Assembly: GCA_030295235.1 (NCBI GenBank)
Contig: AP026123.1
Coordinates: 1,302,001-1,366,000, forward strand
Source: Fistulifera solaris
Lineage: Eukaryota; Bacillariophyta; Bacillariophyceae; Naviculales; Stauroneidaceae
DNA length: 64,000 nt
Reading direction: 5' to 3'
Position 1 is the stretch's first letter, and every line of letters starts with the position of its first letter. Under the pieces are notes generated by a model. It was not told the origin of the DNA, ran no database searches, and saw nothing but the letters and a program-made list of their open reading frames with translations. The position numbers were made by a program, and so were the translations under genes. This document shows positions 55,207 through 64,000 of this stretch, piece after piece.

Positions 55207-55917
55207 ATGATATCAGCTGTATCACAGAGTTTGACTCATTCGAGTCGTCTACTGAGAAAATCTCCCCTTCGAATCTTGTCACTCCACAGCGAATCTTACA
55301 TTCTGCCGCGAAGAGAAGAGAAAGAACACAATTACTTACCGCAACCAATCCAAATTTTACAGCACCGTTGCTTTTCGGCAACGACAAAGGAAGGAACCCG
55401 AGCCGAACGGTTCCGCGAACGCGCGGAGGAAATGCGTGACAATGCTTCGGAACGGTGGCACGAATTGCGAGAAGACCCCAAGAAAGGCGCACTCGCCTTT
55501 GGTGCCATGATGAAGAAGTACGGTCCGGTTTTTATTGGTACTTATTTGGGAGTGTATGTGACGACATTGGCCTTGTTTTTCGGCGGAATTGAAACAGGAG
55601 TCTTAGATCCTGTCGTTTTATTTCAATGGATTGGTTCCGATAGTGGCTCTGTTACCAGCACAACGTACGATCTAGTGATGGAGTTCATGAAGAATCACGC
55701 TGTAACAAAACCGGCCGTTCCTTATCTGGAAAAGTATCCGGCCATGGCCAATTTTGCGGTGGCCTGGATTACTGTGAAATTTACCGAACCGGTACGATTG
55801 CCTATTGCATTGTTCCTCACTCCCCGAGTAGCTCGAATGGTCGGTTACCGCCCCAAGGAGATTGTCGAAGAGAAAATACAAAAGGTGGATGAAAAAGTGA
55901 AGCAAACTGTCAACTAA
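55207..55917 (+). CDS. FAM210A/B (DUF1279) family mitochondrial protein
   Basis: 236 aa, intronless. The first 55 residues are Ser/Arg/Leu-rich without acid, a likely mitochondrial pre-sequence. Then comes a charged segment (RAERFRERAEEMRDNASERW) and the DUF1279 domain at about 100-215: MKKYGPVFIGTYLGVYVTTLALFFGGIETGVL with the first membrane span, and NFAVAWITVKFTEPVRLPIALFLTPRVARMVG with the second, including the typical K-EP-R-P motif. A C-terminal Lys/Glu coiled end follows. FAM210 proteins sit in the inner mitochondrial membrane and affect mitochondrial translation and respiration in animals. Confidence 0.85.
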   Translation: MISAVSQSLTHSSRLLRKSPLRILSLHSESYILPRREEKEHNYLPQPIQILQHRCFSATTKEGTRAERFRERAEEMRDNASERWHELREDPKKGALAFGAMMKKYGPVFIGTYLGVYVTTLALFFGGIETGVLDPVVLFQWIGSDSGSVTSTTYDLVMEFMKNHAVTKPAVPYLEKYPAMANFAVAWITVKFTEPVRLPIALFLTPRVARMVGYRPKEIVEEKIQKVDEKVKQTVN

Positions 55918-56255
55918 GACGTCACAAACAGAGCGTCAAACATAGTCAAGTCGTGTCGTAAGGTATTTTTATTGACTTTTTAAAATCAAGCACATGATTA
56001 TATTGTAAAAGAATCACTCGTTATACTCTACATACCTTCGAGTAGTGGCGCTATTCGTCAAACTAATAAGCGAGAAGGACGTCCTTTATTTTAACGCGTT
56101 TTAGAAGTCGAATCAAATCGAACCGAATCAACTATACAGCAGTACGTTATACTTGTAGTACCCCTATTGCAAGTTTATGTAAATAACCTACCAGGTGTCT
56201 TTTTTGAAAAAGGAGCCTTGCATAGATTGTGAACGCCAAAGACGCCAAAAACATT
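55918..56255. other. convergent 3' flanks, nothing recognised
   Basis: 338 bp between the ends of the FAM210-like gene and STT3, AT-rich; probably the two polyadenylation regions. Confidence 0.4.
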
Positions 56256-59200
56256 TTAATTCTTCATACTCAGCGGAGTAATACCGTTAACATCCTCCCT
56301 ATCCTCCGAAACACCAAGCCGCTTCAGAAATTCAACAATCTTCTCGCGTTTGTATTCGTGTGCCCACCACATCGGGCCCCGTCCATCCTCGCTGCGAAGA
56401 TGCGGAACAGCGGGATTGGAAGCAATCAAGTCGTAAAGCTCTCGCATCTTGCCCTCCGAAATCAATTCCCAGACCAAGGTCGTCAACTCGTTGTTCTGCC
56501 AATACTCTTTGTCGTTGTACTTTTCAATGGCATCCGCTGTGAGTTTTTTCACCGTATTCTTCGGCGCATCGCTACCTTCGGGGCGGTGTTTCTTGTTCAA
56601 GTTTTCAAAGTAATCTTTGGTGTAATCATCGTCCCCTTCCGTCTTTCTGTTGAAGTCCTCAAGTTGGGCAAAGTCACGTTTCTGCGCTAGAATTTCCTCC
56701 AACGCTGGAGGGTACCGACCGGGACAAAACCAACTACCCGGAGCATCGCATACTCGGTTGTTGAGGACCCACTGCTTACTTTCCTCAGAAACGGACTGAA
56801 TTTTGTAGATACGAACTTTTCCGTACTTGCTAGTATAAACTTCGCGGAATCGGTTGCGGTCTACGACAACTCCTGGATTGATGCCATTACTATGCAAGGT
56901 GTAGAGTAGACTCTCTCTCATATCATCAGTGGGGACGCGATTACTCTGTAGAAATAGCAACGCGAACAAAAAGGTCAGAGAAGCAGTAACATCTAGCACT
57001 TGTGCTGCTGGATTAGTACTTACGTAGAAGCCAAATTCTCGACAAGTAGGTTCTTTACAGAGTCCTCGGTAAACGGAATTGGCGATACGACGCAAGTGAG
57101 GGGATTTGGCCAAATCATCTCCACCGCCACCGGCCCAAATAAGTACATAGTCTGCAAGATGTCTTGCAATACGATGAGCTTCCTTCTCTGGAGCCGTCAA
57201 AATTCGTCCCAGCAAAGCAATATGCTCATGGTTCCAAGTATTTCCGTCGGCAATAGTCGTACGATTTGCAATTCCATTGATCTGGTATCCATAATCCCAC
57301 CATGCCATAATACGAGCATCTTCAGGAGTATTCTGCGCTAGCCACTTGTAAGCTTCGCGGTAGTCATCCACAATCACAACCTCCCCGTCTCGAGTTCGTG
57401 CCTTTTGAATAATGGTGGGATGCGAGATGGATTTGGCCACATCATGAGAGCGCTTATAAAACTCTTCAACATAAGGTTTTCCTAGGCGCATGGCATACAC
57501 GGCTGCAGCAACACGTACTCCACGGAGAACCCATGGCATTGTGGACCGCTGAAAGTTGCGCGTTTCCAAGTTTTCCGTCTTTTCATCCAGCTTATCCGAC
57601 GAATCCGTCTTCTTATCCTTCTTTGTGTTCTTGCCGATCGGCTTACTTTTCTTGGTTCCTTTTTTGTCAATTGGTGGTTCGGTGTCCGTCCAAGCGAAGA
57701 GAGCCGATAAAATACCCCAACTGAACAAGCGTCCTACTACAATTCCACCCAACATTGAAGCGATCGGGGCGGTTAGTAAAATCAATCGCACCATCTTCAA
57801 CGAAAAGTAATAGGCAGCTATTCCATAAATAAGCAAGAAACTGCTGCTGTCGTTGTAACCAAACAAAAGCGTCATTGCCAATCCATAGGGTATAAGCTTT
57901 ACGACGTGGTGCAAATACTGGAAGTAGGCTTGTTCCTGTTGAATAAGCGACGAAAACGATGAGATAGGACCGTGCCTGCTTAAAAGTAGATGATGCGGAG
58001 ATGTCTTACCGACGCTGCCTGATGCTCCGCTACACTATCCACGAGTGGGTTGCCAGTCTTGGTGTGTTTGACAAACAATCCTCGTACTCGGGAACTGATC
58101 GGACCGAAATAACCCTGCCCCAACAAAAGATACGCCAAGCCGGCTGCAACCACCCCGGCGGCCATGAAAACGGTAACTCGAGCTTTCCACGTTTGAACGA
58201 CTCCCCACCTATGTTTGCGTTTCTGAACCTCGACAAACTCGATCAGCTGCAGACTCGCAAAACCAATCAAAGGAGCCATTTGTTCGAGAGACCGCAGTGG
58301 TGTCCAGCCGACGACGGGCACTGTCGTTGCCAAGGCCGTGCCAAAAACATAAAATGCCGTATACGCACGATGCAAGCGCTGCGAATAACGCCCCGTGAGA
58401 ACCAACCAACCAGCATGGGCGGCGACCATGTTGACGACAAAGACATATCCACCCCACGCAGCCACCATGTAAAAGTAAGCCACGCCCGTGAGAAGTCCCA
58501 GAGCCGTCGTGATCCACAAATTGTTCCAATCCTCTCTCAAACTAAAAGTCCAACAGCAAAACGTAAGAACCATAGCAGTCATGGCAACGGATTCATTGTC
58601 GTAGCCTCCACCAATGGAACGTAGCAAATGCGCCGGAATCACGCTCATAATAAAAGCAGCCGAAAGCGCACAAGCCATCGGGGCAAACGTATTGTACTGA
58701 TCATTTTGGGTAGGAGGACGCAACCCCCATGCGGAAGAACTTGGAACAGCCTTTTCGAGGAGATCAAACCCGAGACGAACCAAAGGGACGACAATGTATT
58801 TATAGACCTCTCGAATCAACGGAAACTCGGACAAGATGGATCCTTGTGATGCCCGGTGTCGTGTGCACTCATAAGTCAACCAAGTGACGGCTAACGTCGC
58901 AGCGGCCCCAAACCAAGCCGGCATGAAAACACAAATATCATTGATGCTCCAATCGCTAAGAATATGATTTTTGATCCAAACAGCTGTAACCTGCAATCCA
59001 GGGTAGATTGTGGTGCCAACAGGACGTCCCAAAGGATACCAAACCATGTAATCAAACCATGTCGAAAAAGCTTTCCATCCGTGTTCGTACAAGTACTGAG
59101 AAGAAAGAGTGAGAGGCGACCGCTCTAAGGACCGCCCACGCGCACACACGACGAACAAAAGACCCTCCATCCAGCACCAGGCGCATCGACCATCGCCATC

Positions 59201-59417
59201 CGACCCAACAACATCTTCTAATGCATCAGAAGACTTTTGCAATTCTTACCGAAGTTGAACGAGCATTAAACCACGGGTCGAATTCGTGAATGACTCTCCC
59301 GTAAGACTCAATTGCGTAAAGGCGGATTTGATACGCTTCCTTTGCAATGTAATAGAGGCATTGAAGGAAGGCGACCGCGAGGAGCGCGTTGACCACTGTT
59401 AGCGAATCTTTCGACAT
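56256..59417 (-). CDS. STT3: oligosaccharyltransferase catalytic subunit STT3
   Basis: Transfers the glycan from its lipid carrier to Asn-X-Ser/Thr in the ER. Four exons (59250-59417, 58010-59095, 57024-57935, 56256-56945), all phase 0, with introns of 154, 74 and 78 bp; 951 aa. Seen: the first span with HEFDPWFNARSTS (DXD-like catalytic Asp) at 44-56, WYPLGRPVGTTIYPGLQVT, PLVDSVAEHQAASEQAYFQYLHHV across a splice, MVRLILLTAPIAS, and the WWDYGYQINGIANRTTIADGNTWN motif near residue 630 that binds the acceptor. The 78-bp intron 56946-57023 is in frame and stop-free. The C-terminus has an extra 150 residues: a charged linker, then LYDLIASNPAVPHLRSEDGRGPMWWAHEYKREKIVEFLKR, which looks like one or two ankyrin repeats. 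Confidence 0.93.
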
Positions 59418-60209
59418 TTTTCAGCCCTATCCGACGCCGGAATTCACTCAGAAATGTTACTGTGTTGTCGGGAAGACTCGAATTGTTAGAAAGAAGATGA
59501 AACGATTGATTTGTATCGTAATGCTTTCCTTCCTTCGCATTCCATAATTGTGTATGTGGAAAATGCGAGGCATTGGTTTCGTCGCTGACAGCCGTTCAAA
59601 TTTTACAGTCGTTTACAAAGTACAATGTCCTACTTAGTAACTTAGAGCTCATTGATAAGATTTTAAAAATAGAACCAGAACTGATCTTACCGGTACCAAA
59701 TGTGATTAAATATGAAACGTGGAATACTTGCAATGTTTTGGCAAAACCTTGGAATGAATGAATCATCGATCATCGATTATCGATTCATCACTCGCACCAT
59801 CATCCATCATCCATCATCATGCAAAATGACCGGACATTATACCTGGTAAAATTCATTTTCGGTGCGAGACAAGCACAATGAAGATTGCAGACGAGGAATC
59901 GTGATTCATGACTGATTCCAATCTTGAAAAAAAAGTCATCTACACATTGGGCTACAGTAAAATTATGGATGACGATACATTTTTTATAGCCTTAGCGGCG
60001 ACTGAGCCTGAGATTATATCGAAATAGTCTAAATGAAATTCAAATCCACTGAATAAAAGTGATTGAAATCCTTCCTTTCCTGGTCTTTTTGACGGCAAAA
60101 TAGTCATTGTAGGACAGAGTCACAAGGTGGCGATGCTCGAGAATTCCATTTGACGCTAGTTCTTTACATTGTATTTCCCCCGAATGATATTGTGAACTAG
60201 AGTATTATC
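59418..60209. other. intergenic region with ATC-rich stretch
   Basis: Around 59756-59822 there is GAATCATCGATCATCGATTA and a run of CATCATCCATCATCC, a small microsatellite with a near-palindromic start. Otherwise AT-rich, with no coding frame. Confidence 0.4.
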
Positions 60210-60729
60210 TTACTTCAACTTCTTAGGAATATAAGGCTCGTTAATCACAAGCTTGCCCTTAGTGACGAGCTCCACGAGCCGTTCCCGCGTAGGAATGAGC
60301 TTCTTGACATGTTCAGTGTAGAACGCATCGATTTTGGCATCGTCCAAAACCGGCGCCGTCTTTCGTGGTTCAAAGATGACGAGCGGATAGTCTTCCGGCG
60401 TGGGGCGCTTCTTTGGTTTGCTAACCGGATCTCCGGAGCGACGCGGCTCGGTCGGAGTTGTCTTTTCGCCATTCGACAAATCAACCCCCAGAGGAATAAT
60501 AACTGGCTTCGTGACCTTTTCGTTAGCACACAACGTTCCGTCGTCAGCTTCTTCCGTGGTAAAGGAGCCTGCTGATTCCACTCCCTTAGCAGTCATATCA
60601 CCGACATTGTCAGAGTTTAGTCCCAAACGGGTCGTTGAGATCGCCTCCTTCTCCTCCGAAGCTTTTAATTGATGCGCGCTTTCCTTCTTCAGTCAAGTCT
60701 AGGTCTTTGACCGTCTTGTCGAGAGTCAT
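60210..60729 (-). CDS. hypothetical acidic protein
   Basis: About 172 aa from ATG 60729 (MTLDKTVKDLDLTEE) to 60210. The frame changes at the TTT run 60680-60682 (or the adjacent CC); one base fewer joins it to SAHQLKASEEKEAISTTRLG and the long second frame. Both parts are hydrophilic. The C-terminal 50 residues (KIDAFYTEHVKKLIPTRERLVELVTKGKLVINEPYIPKKL) look like a small folded helix-rich domain; I do not recognise it. No signal peptide. An intact start right at a good context supports it. Confidence 0.55.
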
Positions 60730-61223
60730 GATGAATGAACTGGGTTGGTAATGAATAGGAACCGATGGAATGCGTGCACGAAGGGTCGTAGTCCGCGAGA
60801 ATGAGATTGTCAGCGCACTGCACTGCCGGCTTGAATTTTTTTGCTGACATCTCCGATTAGACTGGGTTTACGACTGAACTGTGAATGTAAATTGCGTGGA
60901 ACTTATAAACGTCTTTGATGAAAGGTATTTATCGAAACAAATGCAAGATTTTCCCCCACTTTGCATGTTCTTTGCTTTTCGGTCATTTTCGCTTTCGTCG
61001 TCATCAAAACACTTGAGTATCCGTCATCCGGTACCCGTTGTCGTAGCAAAAAACGAAAAATAATAAGCTATAGTTTATAGTGTACAGTGATAGATCGTGA
61101 TTGATTTTTTGTTCGTGCCAGTTGAAATCCATCCATGTTCCGTGTTAGATGGTGTCGTAAGAAAAGTGGGAGTCCAACTAATGTAACTATCATTCTTCTC
61201 ACAAAATCAACAACCAACCAAAA
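60730..61223. other. divergent promoter region, nothing recognised
   Basis: 494 bp between two starts facing away from each other. No repeat and no frame above 60 codons that looks real. Confidence 0.35.
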
Positions 61224-62597
61224 ATGATTTCCATTTCATCATCATTCGTGTTCGCGTTGATCGCCGTTACGGCCACAGCCAAGCAGAGTCCCACGACGGA
61301 TGGCTTGATGCCCGTCCCGGCTCCAAAGTTTGTTTTACCGACTCCAATGCCATCAAATTCTTCGCTTACAACGCCAACACAAGCTCCAACATCTGAATTG
61401 TTGAGAACAGCTGCGCCGTTCCCATTGCTCAAGGTCAATGCAACATCTGCGCCAACCGACCTTTCCAGCGCCCCGCCCCGTTCTGCTTCCAGTTTGTCCC
61501 CAACAATCGATCCCGCGTCCGAGTTTCCTTCTTTGGTCCCTTCTTGGTCATCGGCACCCTCCATGGAATCATCGATTGCTCCGGTCGTCGCTCCAACCAA
61601 GCGACCGACCAACGGCATTATTATCAGCTCCGTCAAGGTCAGCGGATTGCAGCTGAAACTCACCAATGCCGGGGTACTACTCGAGACAGATCAGTGGGAA
61701 CTGGAAACCGAGCAAATGTACAATGATTTTCTCGAAGACATGATATGCTCGGTGTTCTTGGTTGAATCACAGGTCAGCGAAAAAGACAACCGCCAAGTCA
61801 ACACCCTCACGTACGACCTTGTTCTACAGTCGCATTTCATAATGATCACCAATTCGATGCAATACGCCGTGATGCCGTTTGAAGACCATGCCGCCAACAT
61901 TGAGTACGGGAAAAAGCTCCGAGCGCTCACCAATTTTAAACGATTATCCCTTCCCATTCCTGTCCCGGAAACCTCGCAGATGGGAGATGACGACGACAAA
62001 GACAAGTTGTTTCTCATTGGAAAGCTCAACACGCACGCGATCTTGGGAATTGTTGTCGCGGGACTTTTCGCTATCATTTACGCCGCTTATCGTTGCAATC
62101 GCTGGAGTCAGAGCCGTCAACAGTCCAAGCCATCGACCGAACCCAAGTGCACGTTCCGAATTTCATCCGATGACGACGTGTCCACCATCGGGCCGATCGA
62201 CGAAACTGTGGATAGCGAGAAAGGGGAAGACGGAAAGAACGCGGAAGTTTCACAATCGGCCACGACGATGCGCGTCGGCAATTCTCTCAAACTGAACGCG
62301 AGCCGCAAACAAGAAAATGAGTTCGAAGGCGAATTGATCGATGTCATTCTCCCTGCGGGTAAACTGGGAATCGTCATTGACACTCCGGACAATGGCTTGC
62401 CGGTGATTCACGCCGTGAAAAGAACTTCCGCCGTCCGCGATCAGCTTCGTGTTGGAGACAAGCTGTTGGCCATTGACGACGAAGATATCCGCGACAAGAC
62501 GGCATACCATGTATCCAAAATCATCTCCAGTAAAATGTTCAATCCTCAGCGGAAATTCACGATTGTGCGACCCTATGAGATCATCCACATCACTTGA
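61224..62597 (+). CDS. type I membrane protein with mucin-like ectodomain and cytosolic PDZ domain
   Basis: 457 aa, intronless. Signal peptide at residues 1-19. A Ser/Thr/Pro-rich stretch follows (about 25-130: PVPAPKFVLPTPMPSNSS, PTQAPTSE), probably O-glycosylated and wall-exposed. Then a folded ectodomain of about 120 residues (VKVSGLQLKLTNAGVLLETD to KLRALTNFKRLSLP) and one membrane span at about 272-290. The cytosolic part has an acidic linker and, at about 369-446, a PDZ domain: LIDVILPAGKLGIVIDTPDN (carboxylate loop as KLGIVI), VIHAVKRTSAVRDQLRVGDKLLAIDDEDI and TAYHVSKIISSK. A surface protein with a PDZ tail suggests a receptor or wall-to-cytoskeleton link. No close family known to me. 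Confidence 0.72.
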   Translation: MISISSSFVFALIAVTATAKQSPTTDGLMPVPAPKFVLPTPMPSNSSLTTPTQAPTSELLRTAAPFPLLKVNATSAPTDLSSAPPRSASSLSPTIDPASEFPSLVPSWSSAPSMESSIAPVVAPTKRPTNGIIISSVKVSGLQLKLTNAGVLLETDQWELETEQMYNDFLEDMICSVFLVESQVSEKDNRQVNTLTYDLVLQSHFIMITNSMQYAVMPFEDHAANIEYGKKLRALTNFKRLSLPIPVPETSQMGDDDDKDKLFLIGKLNTHAILGIVVAGLFAIIYAAYRCNRWSQSRQQSKPSTEPKCTFRISSDDDVSTIGPIDETVDSEKGEDGKNAEVSQSATTMRVGNSLKLNASRKQENEFEGELIDVILPAGKLGIVIDTPDNGLPVIHAVKRTSAVRDQLRVGDKLLAIDDEDIRDKTAYHVSKIISSKMFNPQRKFTIVRPYEIIHIT

Positions 62598-62809
62598 GAC
62601 TTCTAGAGAAATTGTGTGCAATACCGTGACAATAGATAATAGTAACAGACCAGTTGGCTTTGATCCGAAAATACGACTTTAATGCGTACAATGATGCTGA
62701 AAAGGTCAATCAAAATTGCAAGAATAACAAGCAATGCGCATAATCAGAAGACGAAAAATGTCTCTAGAGTTTCTTCGTGGCATCTTTTTCTTTTCATTCA
62801 GCTCCGTGC
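62598..62809. other. 3' flank of the PDZ gene
   Basis: Nothing recognised; leads into the repeat array. Confidence 0.3.
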
Positions 62810-63560
62810 GGCTCATGACTGAAATGTACATCAGTCGTGGTCTCCCTGAACCTACAATTTGAGTCGATAGTAAATACAGAAGACAACGTTTCGTGCAATG
62901 CAAAACGCTGCTAAAAACTATTGCATTGCCGCGACGACAAATGGAGCTCAAGTAGTTAGCTGAACAAACGACTGTGAGGCAGCATTGTCGCTCAAATGAA
63001 ATTGATTCATGACTGCACCATTCATTCTCAATTTTCTTACTGACCTGCAGTCGTTACGAAATACGGACAACACTTTGGTCTATAGTGAAATACGGCAGAA
63101 AACGTTTCGAAGGCTTTTCGACGTACAATATCAAGGCGTTTAATGCAAACGCTGCTCAAGACTATTGCATTTGCCACAACGACAAATGGAGCTCAAGATA
63201 GTTTGCTGAACAAACGAATGCGAGGCAGCACTGTCGCTCAAATGAAATTGATTCATGACTGAAATGCAGTCGTGGCGAAATACGGAAAAACTTTGGTCTA
63301 TAGTGAAATACGGCAGACTACCAAGGCTTTTCGACCAATTTTTTCGACGTACAAATATCAAAGCGTGTCATGCAAACGCTGCTTACGACTATTGTATTGC
63401 CACAACGACAATTGGAGCTCAAGATAGATAGTCTAGTTTGCTGAACAAACACATTGTTGGCAGCATTGTCGCTCAAATAAAGTTGATTTGCGGTCTTGGA
63501 TAAGTTGATTGTATACGACACTTTGGACAATAATACCAGTAGTAGATTCGGTTGACCTTT
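62810..63560. repeat. dispersed repeat array, about four units of 200-245 bp
   Basis: Units start with TTGATTCATGACTG or CTCATGACTG near 62812, 63005, 63248 and (diverged) 63480. They run through GCAGTCGTGGCGAAATACGG, ..AACACTTTGGTCTATAGTG, AAACGTTTCGAAGGCTTTTC and GACGTACAA.ATCAA, then ACTATTGCATT.CCACAACGA, ACAAATGGAGCTCAAG, TGCTGAACAAACGA and GGCAGCA.TGTCGCTCAAAT. The same parts occur at 4890-5450, and the first half is related to the array at 1911-2625. Nothing is coding. Confidence 0.8.
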
Positions 63561-63805
63561 CATAAAGCAGACGGAGGTTTATAGTGCTTATATTGTAGCT
63601 CAAGTTTACTGAATTCGTTGATGAAGTCGAAATCTTAACTTATCCATAGAACTGGATGTAATTGTCCAACAAATGCTGACTTAAGCGTTTTCCTACGATT
63701 CGGATGCCCTATGAAATAGCCTAACATGGACAACATGACAAAAAGCTTACAATCATAACAGTCCCACAGAAACTAGACTTTTTCACAAGCGTAACAAACC
63801 AAAAA

Positions 63806-64000
63806 TTACTCGTAAGTTAATTCATCCACATTTTCAAAATCGAACAGCATTCCGTACTCCAAATCGAACTTCGACTCCACAGCCACTCCGATCCCAGTAC
63901 CAGAGCTTTGGTAATAATAACCCGCCTCATTGATAAAAAATCAGATAGACTTCTTCACCATGTGAGCCTTCGTAGTTCACAACTGATCCGTCCCCTGCGA
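63806..64000 (-). CDS. 3' end of an unidentified gene at the right edge
   Basis: On the minus strand, an open stretch enters from the edge (GDGSVVNYEGSHGEEVYLIF), and another runs to TAA 63806 (INEAGYYYQSSGTGIGVAVE, SKFDLEYGMLFDFENVDEL). They are joined if the A6 run 63935-63940 has one base fewer, as at the other frame breaks here. The result is a beta-rich, acidic C-terminus of over 60 residues with good coding character. The family cannot be told from this piece. Confidence 0.5.

Noticed and set aside
57976-58009. A 34-bp intron in STT3 with a CAG at 57976-57978
   Set aside because: Too short and it breaks the frame. The acceptor at 57936-57938 gives a 74-bp intron, phase 0 and the family sequence EHQAASEQAYFQYLHH.
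5583-64000. Programmed frameshifting as a general feature of this genome
   Set aside because: The breaks go both ways, lie in different homopolymers and have no common motif apart from run length; several genes of similar length have none. Sequencing error is simpler.
1-64000. tRNA, rRNA, snRNA genes and virus-like elements
   Set aside because: I looked for T-loop-like motifs, conserved rRNA blocks, reverse transcriptase and capsid-like frames and saw none that hold up by eye; a dedicated RNA search could still find small ones.

Overview
The window looks like nuclear DNA of a photosynthetic stramenopile, most likely a pennate diatom such as Phaeodactylum or a relative (inference). The reasons are: genes on both strands with few, short GT-AG introns (67 to 175 bp); pre-sequences that combine a signal peptide with an AFxP-like motif, typical of proteins sent into a complex plastid (enolase, EF-P, Tic110, a YqgE/AlgH-like protein); a DUF285/BspA-like surface protein; and about 45-48% GC by eye. 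I recognise no tRNA or rRNA gene, no CRISPR array and no virus-like or LTR element.

Layout. 0-7.5 kb: a TPP1/ACD-like OB-fold protein (-), a foldback MITE-like element, a 225-bp tandem repeat, a small thylakoid-lumen-type Cys protein (+), a sulfotransferase-like type II membrane protein (-), a peroxisomal-type adenine nucleotide carrier (+) and an unknown protein (-). 8.7-14 kb: CCT8 (+), a small unknown (-) and DEAD-box helicase DBP7/DDX31 (+). 14-23 kb: a three-module DUF285 surface protein (+), then plastid Tic110 (-) divergent from plastid enolase (+). 23-26 kb: a mosaic of gene fragments (saccharopine-dehydrogenase-like, KIN17-like, a second enolase 3' half) between two copies of the enolase/ABCF junction. 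26-35 kb: ABCF ATPase (-), plastid EF-P (+), a Pro-rich stramenopile protein (+), a YqgE/AlgH-like protein (-) and an HRI1-like protein (+). 35.5-50.6 kb: one giant HECT E3 ligase (+, about 4,960 aa) with SPRY and UBA domains. 50.7-64 kb: RBBP9-like hydrolase (-), a 389-bp tandem repeat holding a second MITE copy, LENG1-like protein (+), CREST-type membrane protein (-), FAM210-like protein (+), STT3 (-), unknown (-), a PDZ-tailed type I membrane protein (+), more of the dispersed repeat, and the 3' end of a gene (-) at the right edge.

One feature cuts across the window. About twenty reading-frame breaks in conserved or otherwise intact genes each come down to one base too many or too few, nearly always in a homopolymer. 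Both directions occur, and the genes hit include ones expected to be essential (CCT8, DBP7, ABCF). This is best read as uncorrected long-read error, so I annotate these genes as intact and list where each frame changes. The frame breaks and stop codons in the 23.3-25.7 kb fragments are different: there they sit with truncation and lost catalytic residues, and I call those fragments pseudogenes.

Functionally the window is mixed housekeeping: protein folding (CCT8), ribosome biogenesis (DBP7), translation (ABCF, EF-P), protein import and carbon metabolism of the plastid (Tic110, enolase), N-glycosylation (STT3) and ubiquitin signalling (HECT ligase). I see no operon-like cluster. The parts most worth a second look are the 23-26 kb mosaic, the TPP1-like protein, the HECT ligase architecture and the three repeat families that recur at distant places in the window.
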